A stretch of DNA of 64,000 nucleotides, taken from the NCBI RefSeq assembly GCF_900207575.1, contig NZ_OAOQ01000004.1, positions 1 through 64,000 on the forward strand, read 5' to 3'. The notes beneath the pieces are model-generated. The model had not been told where the DNA came from. It did no database searches and worked only from the letters and a program-made list of their open reading frames with translations. This document shows, one piece after another, positions 33,926 through 40,924 of this stretch. The stretch comes from Cereibacter ovatus. Its GTDB lineage: Bacteria > Pseudomonadota > Alphaproteobacteria > Rhodobacterales > Rhodobacteraceae. How positions within the stretch are numbered: the first letter of the stretch is position 1; each line of letters begins with the position of its first letter. The position numbers and the translations under genes were made by a program.

Positions 33926-35797
33926 TCAGGTGCCATGAAAATGGTCGTGAATGGTCTGCGCCAGCGTTTCCGAGATGCCCTCGACCGCGCAAAGATCGGC
34001 CACCCCCGCCCGCGACACCGCCTTGGCCGAGCCGAAATGCGCCAGCAGAGCCCGCTTGCGCGCCGCACCCACCCCGGGAATTTCATCCAGCGGCGTGGCG
34101 CTGACCGCCTTGGCGCGCTTCGCCCGATGGGCGCCGATAGCCCAGCGGTGTGCCTCGTCGCGCAGGCGCTGGACGAAATACAGCACCGGGTCATTCATGC
34201 GCAGCGCAAAGGGCGGCTCGCCGGGGCGGTGGAATTCCTCTTTGCCCGCGTCGCGGTCGATGCCCTTGGCGACGCCTACGAAGGGGATGTCATCCACCCC
34301 CAACTCTTGCAGGATCTCTTGCACGGCCGAGATCTGGCCCGCACCGCCGTCGATCAGCAGAAGATCCGGCCAGGCGTCCGACTTGCGCTCGGGGTCTTCT
34401 TTCAGCAGGCGTTCGAACCGGCGGGTCAGCACCTCTTTCATCATGCCGAAGTCGTCGCCCTGCGCCCCGGCCGCGCCGCGGATGTTGAACTTGCGATACT
34501 GGCTTTTCAGAAAGCCGTCGGGGCCCGCGACGATCATGCCGCCCACCGCGTTGGTGCCCTGAATATGCGAGTTGTCATAGACCTCGATCCGGCGCGGGGG
34601 GGCGTCCAGATCGAAGGCTTCGGCCAGACCGGCAAGCAGCCGGTTCTGCGTCGCGCTTTCGGCCATGCGCCGCGCCAGGCTTTCGCGGGCGTTGCGGGCG
34701 GCGTTTTCCACCAGTTCGGCCTTTTCGCCCCGCTGCGGCACGCCCAGCGCGACCTTGCGGCCGGCGCGGTCGGACAGGATCGCGCCCACCAGATCGGGGT
34801 TGTCCACCGGATGCGACAGCAGGATCAGCCGAGGCGGCTCCTTGTCGTCATAGAACTGGGTCAGGAAGGCTTCGAGGATCTCCGGCTCTTCCGCGCCTGC
34901 CCCGGTCCTGGGGTAAAAATCGCGGTTGCCCCAGGACTGGTTGGCGCGGATGAAGAACACCTGCACGCACGCCTGCCCGCCTTCCAGATGCACCGCGATC
35001 ACATCGGCCTCGGCCACGCCCTTGGGGTTGATGCCCTGCTGCGACTGCACCTGTGTCAGCGCCTTGATCCGGTCGCGCAGCGCGGCGGCGCGCTCGAATT
35101 CCATCGCGTCGGATGCCGCCTGCATCTGCTGCGCCAGATTGGCCTGCACCTTGGTGGTGCGGCCCTGAAGAAAGCGTTCGGCATCCCCGATCAGCGCGGC
35201 GTAATCCTCGGGCGCGATGCGGCCGACGCAGGGCGCCGCGCACCGCTTGATCTGGTAAAGCAGGCAGGGCCGCGTGCGGCTTTCGAACATCGCATCCGAA
35301 CAGGTGCGCAGCAGGAACACGCGCTGCAACTGGTTCAGCGTGCGGTTCACCGCGCCGGCACTGGCGAAGGGGCCGAAATAGCTGCCCTTTTCCGACTTTT
35401 TCCCGCGGTGCTTTTTCAGCATCGGAAACGGGTGATCCTTGGCGATCAGGATGTTGGGAAAGCTTTTGTCGTCGCGCAGCAGCACGTTGTAGCGCGGCTT
35501 CAACTGCTTGATGAGGTTCTGTTCCAGCAGCAGCGCCTCGGTCTCGGTGCGCGTGGTCAGAAACATCATCGAGGCAGTTTCGCGAATCATCCGTGCGATC
35601 CGCGCCGAATGGCCGGAAGGACGGGCGTAGTTCGACACCCTCGCCCGAAGGTTGCGGGCCTTGCCCACATAGAGAACCTGGCTTTGCGCATCCAGCATCC
35701 GATAGACGCCGGGCGAGCTGTCCAGCGTCCTGAGATAGGCGTGGATCACCGCATGGCCGCTGGGGGCCGGCTTCTGTTCCGCTGCGTCACCCTGCAA
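33926..35797 (-). CDS. uvrC: Excinuclease ABC subunit C
   Basis: 623 residues. GIY-YIG nuclease at 18-100 ([21 protein letters not shown]), UvrB-binding UVR segment near 200-240, RNase H-like endonuclease domain with [16 protein letters not shown] and [11 protein letters not shown] near 480, and C-terminal helix-hairpin-helix ([18 protein letters not shown]). Makes both incisions in nucleotide-excision repair. The start is a TTG at 35797; no ATG occurs before the conserved core. Separate from pgsA by 61 bases. Confidence 0.94.
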   Translation of the reverse strand: MQGDAAEQKPAPSGHAVIHAYLRTLDSSPGVYRMLDAQSQVLYVGKARNLRARVSNYARPSGHSARIARMIRETASMMFLTTRTETEALLLEQNLIKQLKPRYNVLLRDDKSFPNILIAKDHPFPMLKKHRGKKSEKGSYFGPFASAGAVNRTLNQLQRVFLLRTCSDAMFESRTRPCLLYQIKRCAAPCVGRIAPEDYAALIGDAERFLQGRTTKVQANLAQQMQAASDAMEFERAAALRDRIKALTQVQSQQGINPKGVAEADVIAVHLEGGQACVQVFFIRANQSWGNRDFYPRTGAGAEEPEILEAFLTQFYDDKEPPRLILLSHPVDNPDLVGAILSDRAGRKVALGVPQRGEKAELVENAARNARESLARRMAESATQNRLLAGLAEAFDLDAPPRRIEVYDNSHIQGTNAVGGMIVAGPDGFLKSQYRKFNIRGAAGAQGDDFGMMKEVLTRRFERLLKEDPERKSDAWPDLLLIDGGAGQISAVQEILQELGVDDIPFVGVAKGIDRDAGKEEFHRPGEPPFALRMNDPVLYFVQRLRDEAHRWAIGAHRAKRAKAVSATPLDEIPGVGAARKRALLAHFGSAKAVSRAGVADLCAVEGISETLAQTIHDHFHGT

Positions 35798-36089
35798 GGC
35801 TTTTTCCGCTTTCCTGCAACAGGCTCGATTCCCGCCCCTCGCTGCACCGTCTGGCGGGCGGCAGCAAGAGGAAACCTGTCCACCATTTCTGTGGATAACT
35901 ATGGGTAAAAACTTAGGGCAGTGCCGATTTTTCCTTGTTACATGACGGGTTCACGGGTTTGCCTGTTTTTTAGGCAATTCCGCAACATGCTGTAAAGATG
36001 CGAGAATTTTTATCTCTGCATCGCAAACGCATGAAAGCTATCGCCTTTTCGGCCGTAACCTTTCGGATAGGGCCGAAAGTGGACAACTC
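35798..36089. other. A/T-rich intergenic region with a perfect DnaA box
   Basis: 292 bases upstream of uvrC and downstream of the SDR gene. 35881-35940 is only 40% G+C by hand count, far below the surroundings. TGTGGATAA at 35890-35898 is an exact DnaA box, and AGTGGACAA (36078-36086) matches 7 of 9 bases. Arms TTTCGGCC/GGCCGAAA (36047-36078) form a stem that could terminate the SDR operon. Likely holds the uvrC promoter; I see no gene in it. Confidence 0.55.
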
Positions 36090-36875
36090 TCACGGGAGCG
36101 CATGGCCCGCAGGGTTGCCAGCGGGGGCTGCGCCCAGATGCTGACCACCGTCGACACAGATCATCTGGCCGGTCACAGCCGCGGAATCGACCAGAAATCC
36201 CAGTGCCGCGGTGATGTCGGACGGGTTCGCACCGCGCCCCAGAACGGTCGAGGCCCGCTCGGCCGCGAAGCTTTCCGGGGTCTGGTGCGCCCCCTGAAGC
36301 GTGGGGCCCGGACCGATGCCATTCACCCGGACCCGGGGGGCAAGTTCCTGCGCGGCAAGGCGTGTCAGCGTCCACAACCCGACTTTGGCTATCGTGTAAG
36401 TTGCGAAGTCCGGGGTGGGGTGCAGCACGCGCTGATCTATCATGTTGACAATCAGCCCCTGCGCCAGCGGCTCGTCGGCATCGTCACGCGCGGGCGGGGG
36501 CACCTGCGCCGCGAATCGCTGGGTCAGCAGGAACGGCGCCCGCAGATTCGATTCGAAGTGCCGATCCCAGCTTTCGCGGCTGGCGTCGGCAATCGTATCC
36601 CTCTCGAAGATCGAGGCGTTGTTGACCAACAGCGTCAATGGGCCGCCCAGCGCCTGCGCCGCACGGGAAACCAGCGCCTCGGTCTGGGATTCGATCAGCA
36701 GATCGGCGCGCAGTGCCTGCGCCTGCCGCCCCATGGCGCGGATTTCTGCCGCCACCGCCTCGGCCTCGGGGGCAGAGCCTGCGTAATGCACCGCCACGTC
36801 ATAGCCGCGCCGGCCCAGATACAGCGCCATCTCGCGCCCAAGTCGGCGCGCAGCGCCCGTCACCAAAGCCCGCAT
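36090..36875 (-). CDS. SDR oxidoreductase, FolM/pteridine-reductase-like
   Basis: 261 residues from the ATG at 36875 with GGAAGG upstream. Cofactor site TGAARRLGREMAL with two Arg after the turn, the pattern of NADPH-dependent pteridine reductases (TGxxxRxG); NNASIFERD near 83, YTIAKVGLWTLTR (Tyr-X3-Lys) near 155, and NGIGPGPTLQG. Likely reduces a dihydropterin or dihydrofolate, but the assignment rests on the TGAARRLG motif. Coupled by one-base overlap to the zinc-ribbon peptide gene. Confidence 0.78.
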   Translation of the reverse strand: MRALVTGAARRLGREMALYLGRRGYDVAVHYAGSAPEAEAVAAEIRAMGRQAQALRADLLIESQTEALVSRAAQALGGPLTLLVNNASIFERDTIADASRESWDRHFESNLRAPFLLTQRFAAQVPPPARDDADEPLAQGLIVNMIDQRVLHPTPDFATYTIAKVGLWTLTRLAAQELAPRVRVNGIGPGPTLQGAHQTPESFAAERASTVLGRGANPSDITAALGFLVDSAAVTGQMICVDGGQHLGAAPAGNPAGHALP

Positions 36876-37057
36876 CAGCCCTTCCTTCGACAGTCGCAGC
36901 CGTCCTTGCCCAGAACGAACCGTCCGCAATGGCCGCAGATCGTCGGCGGCGGCACCTTTGTCTGCGACTTGCGCCCGCCCAACGGCCAGCGCAGCCGGCC
37001 GATCAGCGCCACCGCCGCCATGCCGACCAGAAACAGCGTGACGATCTTGACCAGCAT
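36875..37057 (-). CDS. Small membrane protein with zinc ribbon
   Basis: 60 residues: one N-terminal membrane helix (MLVKIVTLFLVGMAAVALIG), a basic linker (RLRWPLGGRKSQTKVPPP), then CGHCGRFVLGKDGCDC, a four-Cys zinc-ribbon-like end. Function unknown. Starts one base after the SppA stop and ends in the SDR start, so it is the middle of a three-gene unit, which supports it as a real gene. Confidence 0.72.
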   Translation of the reverse strand: MLVKIVTLFLVGMAAVALIGRLRWPLGGRKSQTKVPPPTICGHCGRFVLGKDGCDCRRKG

Positions 37058-37058
37058 C

Positions 37059-37856
37059 CTACAGCCCGTAGCGCGCCCAAAGCGCGCGGTCCTCGACCTC
37101 GGACAGCGCCTGCTGCACAAGGCCCATGCCAAGGCGCTGGATCAGCGGCCGCCGCTGTCCGTAGGGCACAAGGCGCACGTCTTCGCCGTAAAGCTCCTGC
37201 AACTTGGGCACCAGATGGCCCACGCCATCGGCCAGCCCCAGCTTGACCGCCTGCCCGCCCACCCAGACGTCGGCATTGAACAGATCGGCCGCCTGATCCA
37301 GCCGCGCACCGCGGCGACGCTTCACATGATCGATGAAGGATTGGTGGATCGGTTCCTGCAACGCCTTCAGCCGGGCCACGTCCTCGGGTTTTTCCGGCAG
37401 GAACGGATCGGCCAGCGATTTCGACCGCCCCGCGGTATGCACCCGCCGTTCGATCCCGCTGCGCGCCATCAACTCGTGAAAGCCGAAGCTGGCGAAAATC
37501 ACCCCGATCGAGCCGACGATGGAGCTGTCGTCCACCCAGATGTCATCGGCCGCGCAGGCCAGCCAGTAGCCGCCCGAGGCCGCCACATCCTCGACGAAGG
37601 CATGAACCGGGATCTCGTTTTCATCGGCAAGGCGGCGGATGCGGGCGGCAATCAGGCTGGACTGCACCGGCGATCCGCCGGGCGAGTTGATGATCAGCGC
37701 CACCGCCGCGGGCTTGCCACGCCCGAACGCCTTTTCGATGACGCCTGCCAGCGCCATGTCCGACAGGCCGCCGCGCGGCCCGGTCGCGATCACGCCCTGA
37801 AGCCGGATCACCGGCACCACCGGGTCTTTCCTGATGAACGGGATATACTGTTTCAT
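37059..37856 (-). CDS. Signal peptide peptidase SppA-like S49 protease
   Basis: 265 residues. ClpP-like S49 fold with VIRLQGVIATG, INSPGGSPVQSS near 58, nucleophile Ser in ASGGYWLACAADDI near 93, GSIGVIFASFGF near 115, and the general-base Lys in GRSKSLADPF (after about 50 residues). It is the short, single-domain form with no clear membrane helix. Removes signal-peptide remnants in other bacteria. Divergent from fdsR, 87 bases apart. Confidence 0.88.
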   Translation of the reverse strand: MKQYIPFIRKDPVVPVIRLQGVIATGPRGGLSDMALAGVIEKAFGRGKPAAVALIINSPGGSPVQSSLIAARIRRLADENEIPVHAFVEDVAASGGYWLACAADDIWVDDSSIVGSIGVIFASFGFHELMARSGIERRVHTAGRSKSLADPFLPEKPEDVARLKALQEPIHQSFIDHVKRRRGARLDQAADLFNADVWVGGQAVKLGLADGVGHLVPKLQELYGEDVRLVPYGQRRPLIQRLGMGLVQQALSEVEDRALWARYGL

Positions 37857-37943
37857 TCACCCGATGTAGGCCGGAGCTTGCCGGGGAACAAGAACAGACC
37901 CCGGCGCTTGCGGTAAAACTTGGCCGCAGACCGGGGGCGCTGG

Positions 37944-38837
37944 ATGATCGACAAGCTGGAAATGTTCATCGCCCTTGCGCGCGAACGCCATTTCGGCCGC
38001 GCCGCCGAAGCCTGCGGCGTGACGCAGCCCACGCTGTCCTCGGCCATCCGCCAGCTTGAGGATCAGCTGGGCGTGCAACTGGTCTTCCGCGGCTCGCGGT
38101 TTCAGGGGCTGACGCCGGAAGGCGACCGCGTGCTGGACTGGGCGCGGCGCATCGTGGGCGACATGCGCGCCCTGCGCGACGAGATGCGCTCGGCCCGGTC
38201 GGGCCTGTCGGGGAACCTGCGGATCGGGGTGATCCCGACCGCCGTGCCGATGGTCGCAGACCTGACCGCGCCGTTTCTGGAACGCCATCCCGGGGTGCAT
38301 GTCCGGGTGGTCTCGCGCACCTCGGCCGAGATCCTTGCCGGGATCGAAAGCCTCGAATTCGACGCCGGCATCACCTATCTCGACAACGAGCCGCTGGGCC
38401 GCGTTTCGCAGGTTCCGCTTTATGCCGAAAGCTATCGGCTGGTCTGCGGCGCGGGCTTTCCACTGGCCGGCCGCAGCGCGGTGACATGGGCCGAGGTGGC
38501 GGCGCTGCCTTTGTGCCTGCTCAGCGCCGACATGCAGAACCGGCGGATCGTGAACCAGCATCTCGACCGCGCCGAGGGGCCGGTCAGCCCGTCGGTCGAA
38601 TCGAACTCTCCGCTGACGTTGATTTCGCATGTGCTGACCGGGCGGTGGGCCAGCGTACTGCCGAAGAAACTGGCCGATCTGTTCGCGGTGACGGGGCGGA
38701 TCTCGGCCATCCCGATCACCGCCCCCGAGGTGGAACATCTGGTCGGCCTGATCGCCCCGCACCGAGAGCCGCATACCCCGATCCTGTCGGCCCTTCTGGA
38801 CGCCGCGCGGCGCCTGTCCGAGGCGCCGCCGCGATAG
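37944..38837 (+). CDS. fdsR: LysR-family regulator of the formate dehydrogenase operon (FdsR)
   Basis: 297 residues from the ATG at 37944. HTH (ALARERHFGRAAEACGVTQPTLSSAIRQLEDQLG) at about 10-60 and effector-binding domain from 90 on. It lies directly upstream of fdsG in the same direction; a LysR gene beside fdsGBACD is a known arrangement. Its stop codon sits inside a GCGATAG-N7-CTATCGC palindrome centred about 62 bases before the predicted fds start point, the normal position for LysR activation. So it probably activates the operon in response to formate. OxyR-like regulators share this fold; no redox Cys pair is evident. Confidence 0.85.
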   Translation: MIDKLEMFIALARERHFGRAAEACGVTQPTLSSAIRQLEDQLGVQLVFRGSRFQGLTPEGDRVLDWARRIVGDMRALRDEMRSARSGLSGNLRIGVIPTAVPMVADLTAPFLERHPGVHVRVVSRTSAEILAGIESLEFDAGITYLDNEPLGRVSQVPLYAESYRLVCGAGFPLAGRSAVTWAEVAALPLCLLSADMQNRRIVNQHLDRAEGPVSPSVESNSPLTLISHVLTGRWASVLPKKLADLFAVTGRISAIPITAPEVEHLVGLIAPHREPHTPILSALLDAARRLSEAPPR

Positions 38838-38851
38838 AGAATCCCTATCGC
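38831..38851 (+). promoter_or_regulatory. LysR binding site (T-N11-A box) of the fds operon
   Basis: Perfect inverted repeat GCGATAG (38831-38837), 7 bases, CTATCGC (38845-38851), containing T-N11-A. It overlaps the fdsR stop codon. A further CTATCG lies at 38878-38883 near the -35. Confidence 0.8.
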
Positions 38852-38868
38852 ACGACGAGACATCGCTA

Positions 38869-38896
38869 TTGATGCATCTATCGACCTGCGTATTCA
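38869..38896 (+). promoter_or_regulatory. Candidate promoter of fdsGBACD
   Basis: TTGATG (38869-38874), 16 bp, TATTCA (38891-38896). The predicted start at about 38903 puts the LysR box centre near -62. GGGAGGAG precedes fdsG. Confidence 0.55.
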
Positions 38897-38924
38897 TGTC
38901 GCTGATCCACGGGAGGAGACGCGG

Positions 38925-39398
38925 ATGCAGGTTGACGAGGCCGATGTATGCGCACGCGTGGGGGACATTCTCGACGCGCATGGCGGCATGGAGGGGCCGC
39001 TGCTGCCGATCCTTCATGCGGTGCAGGATGCCTTTGGCCATGTGCCGATGGCGGCGCTGCCCGTGATCGCGGACCGGCTGAACCTGTCACGCGCCGAGGT
39101 TCATGGCGTCGTCAGCTTCTATCACGATTTCCGCAGCCAGCCGCACGGCCGCCATGTGCTGAAGCTGTGCCGGGCCGAGGCCTGTCAGTCGATGGGCGGC
39201 GATCAGGTGGCCGACCGGGCAAGGGCGCTGCTGGGGATCGACTGGCACCAGACCACCCCCGATGGCGCCGTGACGCTGGAGCCGGTGTTCTGCCTTGGCC
39301 TGTGCGCCTGCGCGCCGGCCGCGCTGGTCGATGGCCGCGTGGTGGGGCGGGTAGATCAGGCCCGGCTGGACAGCCTGCTGGACGAGGTGCGGGCATGA
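38925..39398 (+). CDS. fdsG: NAD-dependent formate dehydrogenase, gamma subunit
   Basis: 157 residues, NuoE-like [2Fe-2S] protein. Iron ligands are in KLCRAEACQSM (C-X4-C) and CLGLCACAP (C-X3-C). With FdsB it forms the diaphorase part that passes electrons from the Mo site to NAD+. First gene of the operon; ATG at 38925 with GGAGGAG eight bases upstream. Overlaps fdsB by four bases. Confidence 0.95.
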   Translation: MQVDEADVCARVGDILDAHGGMEGPLLPILHAVQDAFGHVPMAALPVIADRLNLSRAEVHGVVSFYHDFRSQPHGRHVLKLCRAEACQSMGGDQVADRARALLGIDWHQTTPDGAVTLEPVFCLGLCACAPAALVDGRVVGRVDQARLDSLLDEVRA

Positions 39399-40924
39399 AG
39401 ATCCATGTCCCCCGCGATGCCGCCGCCCGGGCCGTGGGCGCTGATCAGGTCGCCGCCGCCATTCTTGCCGAAGCCGACCGGCGCGGGATTGCGGTGACGC
39501 TGATCCGGAACGGTTCCCGTGGGATGGTGTGGCTGGAACCGCTGGTCGAGGTGACAACACCCGAAGGCCGGATGGCCTTTGGCCCGGTCGCGGCGTCGGA
39601 TGTGGCGGGGCTGTTTGACGCCGGCTGGCAGGGGCATCCGCTGGCCCTTGGCCCGACGGAGGAACTGCCGTGGATGATGATGCAGACCCGGCTGACCTTC
39701 GCGCGCTGCGGCATCACCGATCCGCTCTGCCTTGAGGATTACCGGGCGCATCATGGCCTGAAGGGCCTTCATCGCGCGCTGACCATGACCCGCGACGCGA
39801 TGCTGCAAGAGGTGATCGATTCCGGCCTGCGGGGGCGGGGCGGGGCGGGCTTTCCCACCGGGATCAAGTGGAAAACCGTTTCAGATGCCCCGGCCGACCA
39901 GAAATACATCATCTGCAACGCCGATGAAGGCGACAGCGGCACCTTTGCCGACCGGATGATCATGGAGGGCGACCCCTTCACCCTGATCGAAGGCATGACC
40001 ATCGCCGGTCTCGCGACGGGGGCGACGCGCGGCTATGTCTATATGCGGTCGGAATATCCCGATGCCGTGCAGGTGATGGCCGAGGCGGTGCGGATCGCCC
40101 GTGACGCCGGGTTGCTGGGGCCATCGGTGATGGGGTCGGGCCGCGCCTTCGACATGGACATCCGCGTGGGCGCCGGCGCCTATGTCTGCGGCGAAGAAAC
40201 CTCGCTGCTGAATTCGCTGGAAGGCAAGCGTGGCGTGGTGCGCGCCAAGCCGCCGCTGCCGGCACTGGAAGGGTTTTTCGGAAAGCCCACGGTGGTGAAC
40301 AACGTGATCTCGCTGGCGTCGATCCCGGTGATTTTTGACAAGGGCGCCGCCTATTATCGCGACTTCGGGCTGGGCCGCTCGCGCGGGACGATCCCGCTTC
40401 AGATCGCCGGAAACGTGCGCCGCGGCGGCCTGTTCGAGATCGCCTTCGGCATGAGCCTGGGCCAGATCGTCGATGACATCGCCGGCGGCACCGCAACCGG
40501 CCGCCCGGTCAAGGCGGTGCAGGTCGGCGGGCCGCTGGGCGCCTATTTTCCCCGTGCGCTGTTCGACACCCCGTTCTGCTACGAGGAATTCGCCGGCGCC
40601 GAGGGGCTGGTGGGTCACGCCGGCATCGTGGTGTTCGACGACAGCGCGGACATGCTGAAACAGGCCCGCTTTGCGATGGAATTCTGCGCCATCGAAAGCT
40701 GCGGGAAATGCACACCCTGCCGTATTGGCGCGGTGCGGGGGATGGAAACGGTGGACCGCATCGCCCGCGGCGATGCGGCTGCCATTCCGCTTCTCAGGGA
40801 TCTCTGCGCCACGATGAAATCGGGATCGCTTTGCGCGCTTGGCGGTTTCACCCCCTACCCGGTGATGAGTGCGCTGACCCACTTCCCCGAAGATTTCGTC
40901 CCCCTGCACGAGGCCGCCGAATGA
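39395..40924 (+). CDS. fdsB: NAD-dependent formate dehydrogenase, beta subunit
   Basis: 509 residues from the ATG at 39395. A thioredoxin-like [2Fe-2S] or NuoE-type N-terminus lacking obvious ligands, then a NuoF-like region: GLRGRGGAGFPTGIKW (NADH site, near 145), NADEGDSGTFADR and GAGAYVCGEETSLLNSLEG (FMN), and ESCGKCTPCRIG near 430 plus a later Cys for the [4Fe-4S] cluster. Reduces NAD+. In the Fds complex this subunit pairs with FdsG. Overlaps fdsA by four bases. Confidence 0.95.
   Translation: MKIHVPRDAAARAVGADQVAAAILAEADRRGIAVTLIRNGSRGMVWLEPLVEVTTPEGRMAFGPVAASDVAGLFDAGWQGHPLALGPTEELPWMMMQTRLTFARCGITDPLCLEDYRAHHGLKGLHRALTMTRDAMLQEVIDSGLRGRGGAGFPTGIKWKTVSDAPADQKYIICNADEGDSGTFADRMIMEGDPFTLIEGMTIAGLATGATRGYVYMRSEYPDAVQVMAEAVRIARDAGLLGPSVMGSGRAFDMDIRVGAGAYVCGEETSLLNSLEGKRGVVRAKPPLPALEGFFGKPTVVNNVISLASIPVIFDKGAAYYRDFGLGRSRGTIPLQIAGNVRRGGLFEIAFGMSLGQIVDDIAGGTATGRPVKAVQVGGPLGAYFPRALFDTPFCYEEFAGAEGLVGHAGIVVFDDSADMLKQARFAMEFCAIESCGKCTPCRIGAVRGMETVDRIARGDAAAIPLLRDLCATMKSGSLCALGGFTPYPVMSALTHFPEDFVPLHEAAE

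Noticed and set aside
35798-36089. A/T-rich region with DnaA box as chromosome origin
   Set aside because: Only one exact box and one partial, and no dnaA, dnaN, hemE, parAB or gidA nearby; better read as a promoter region.
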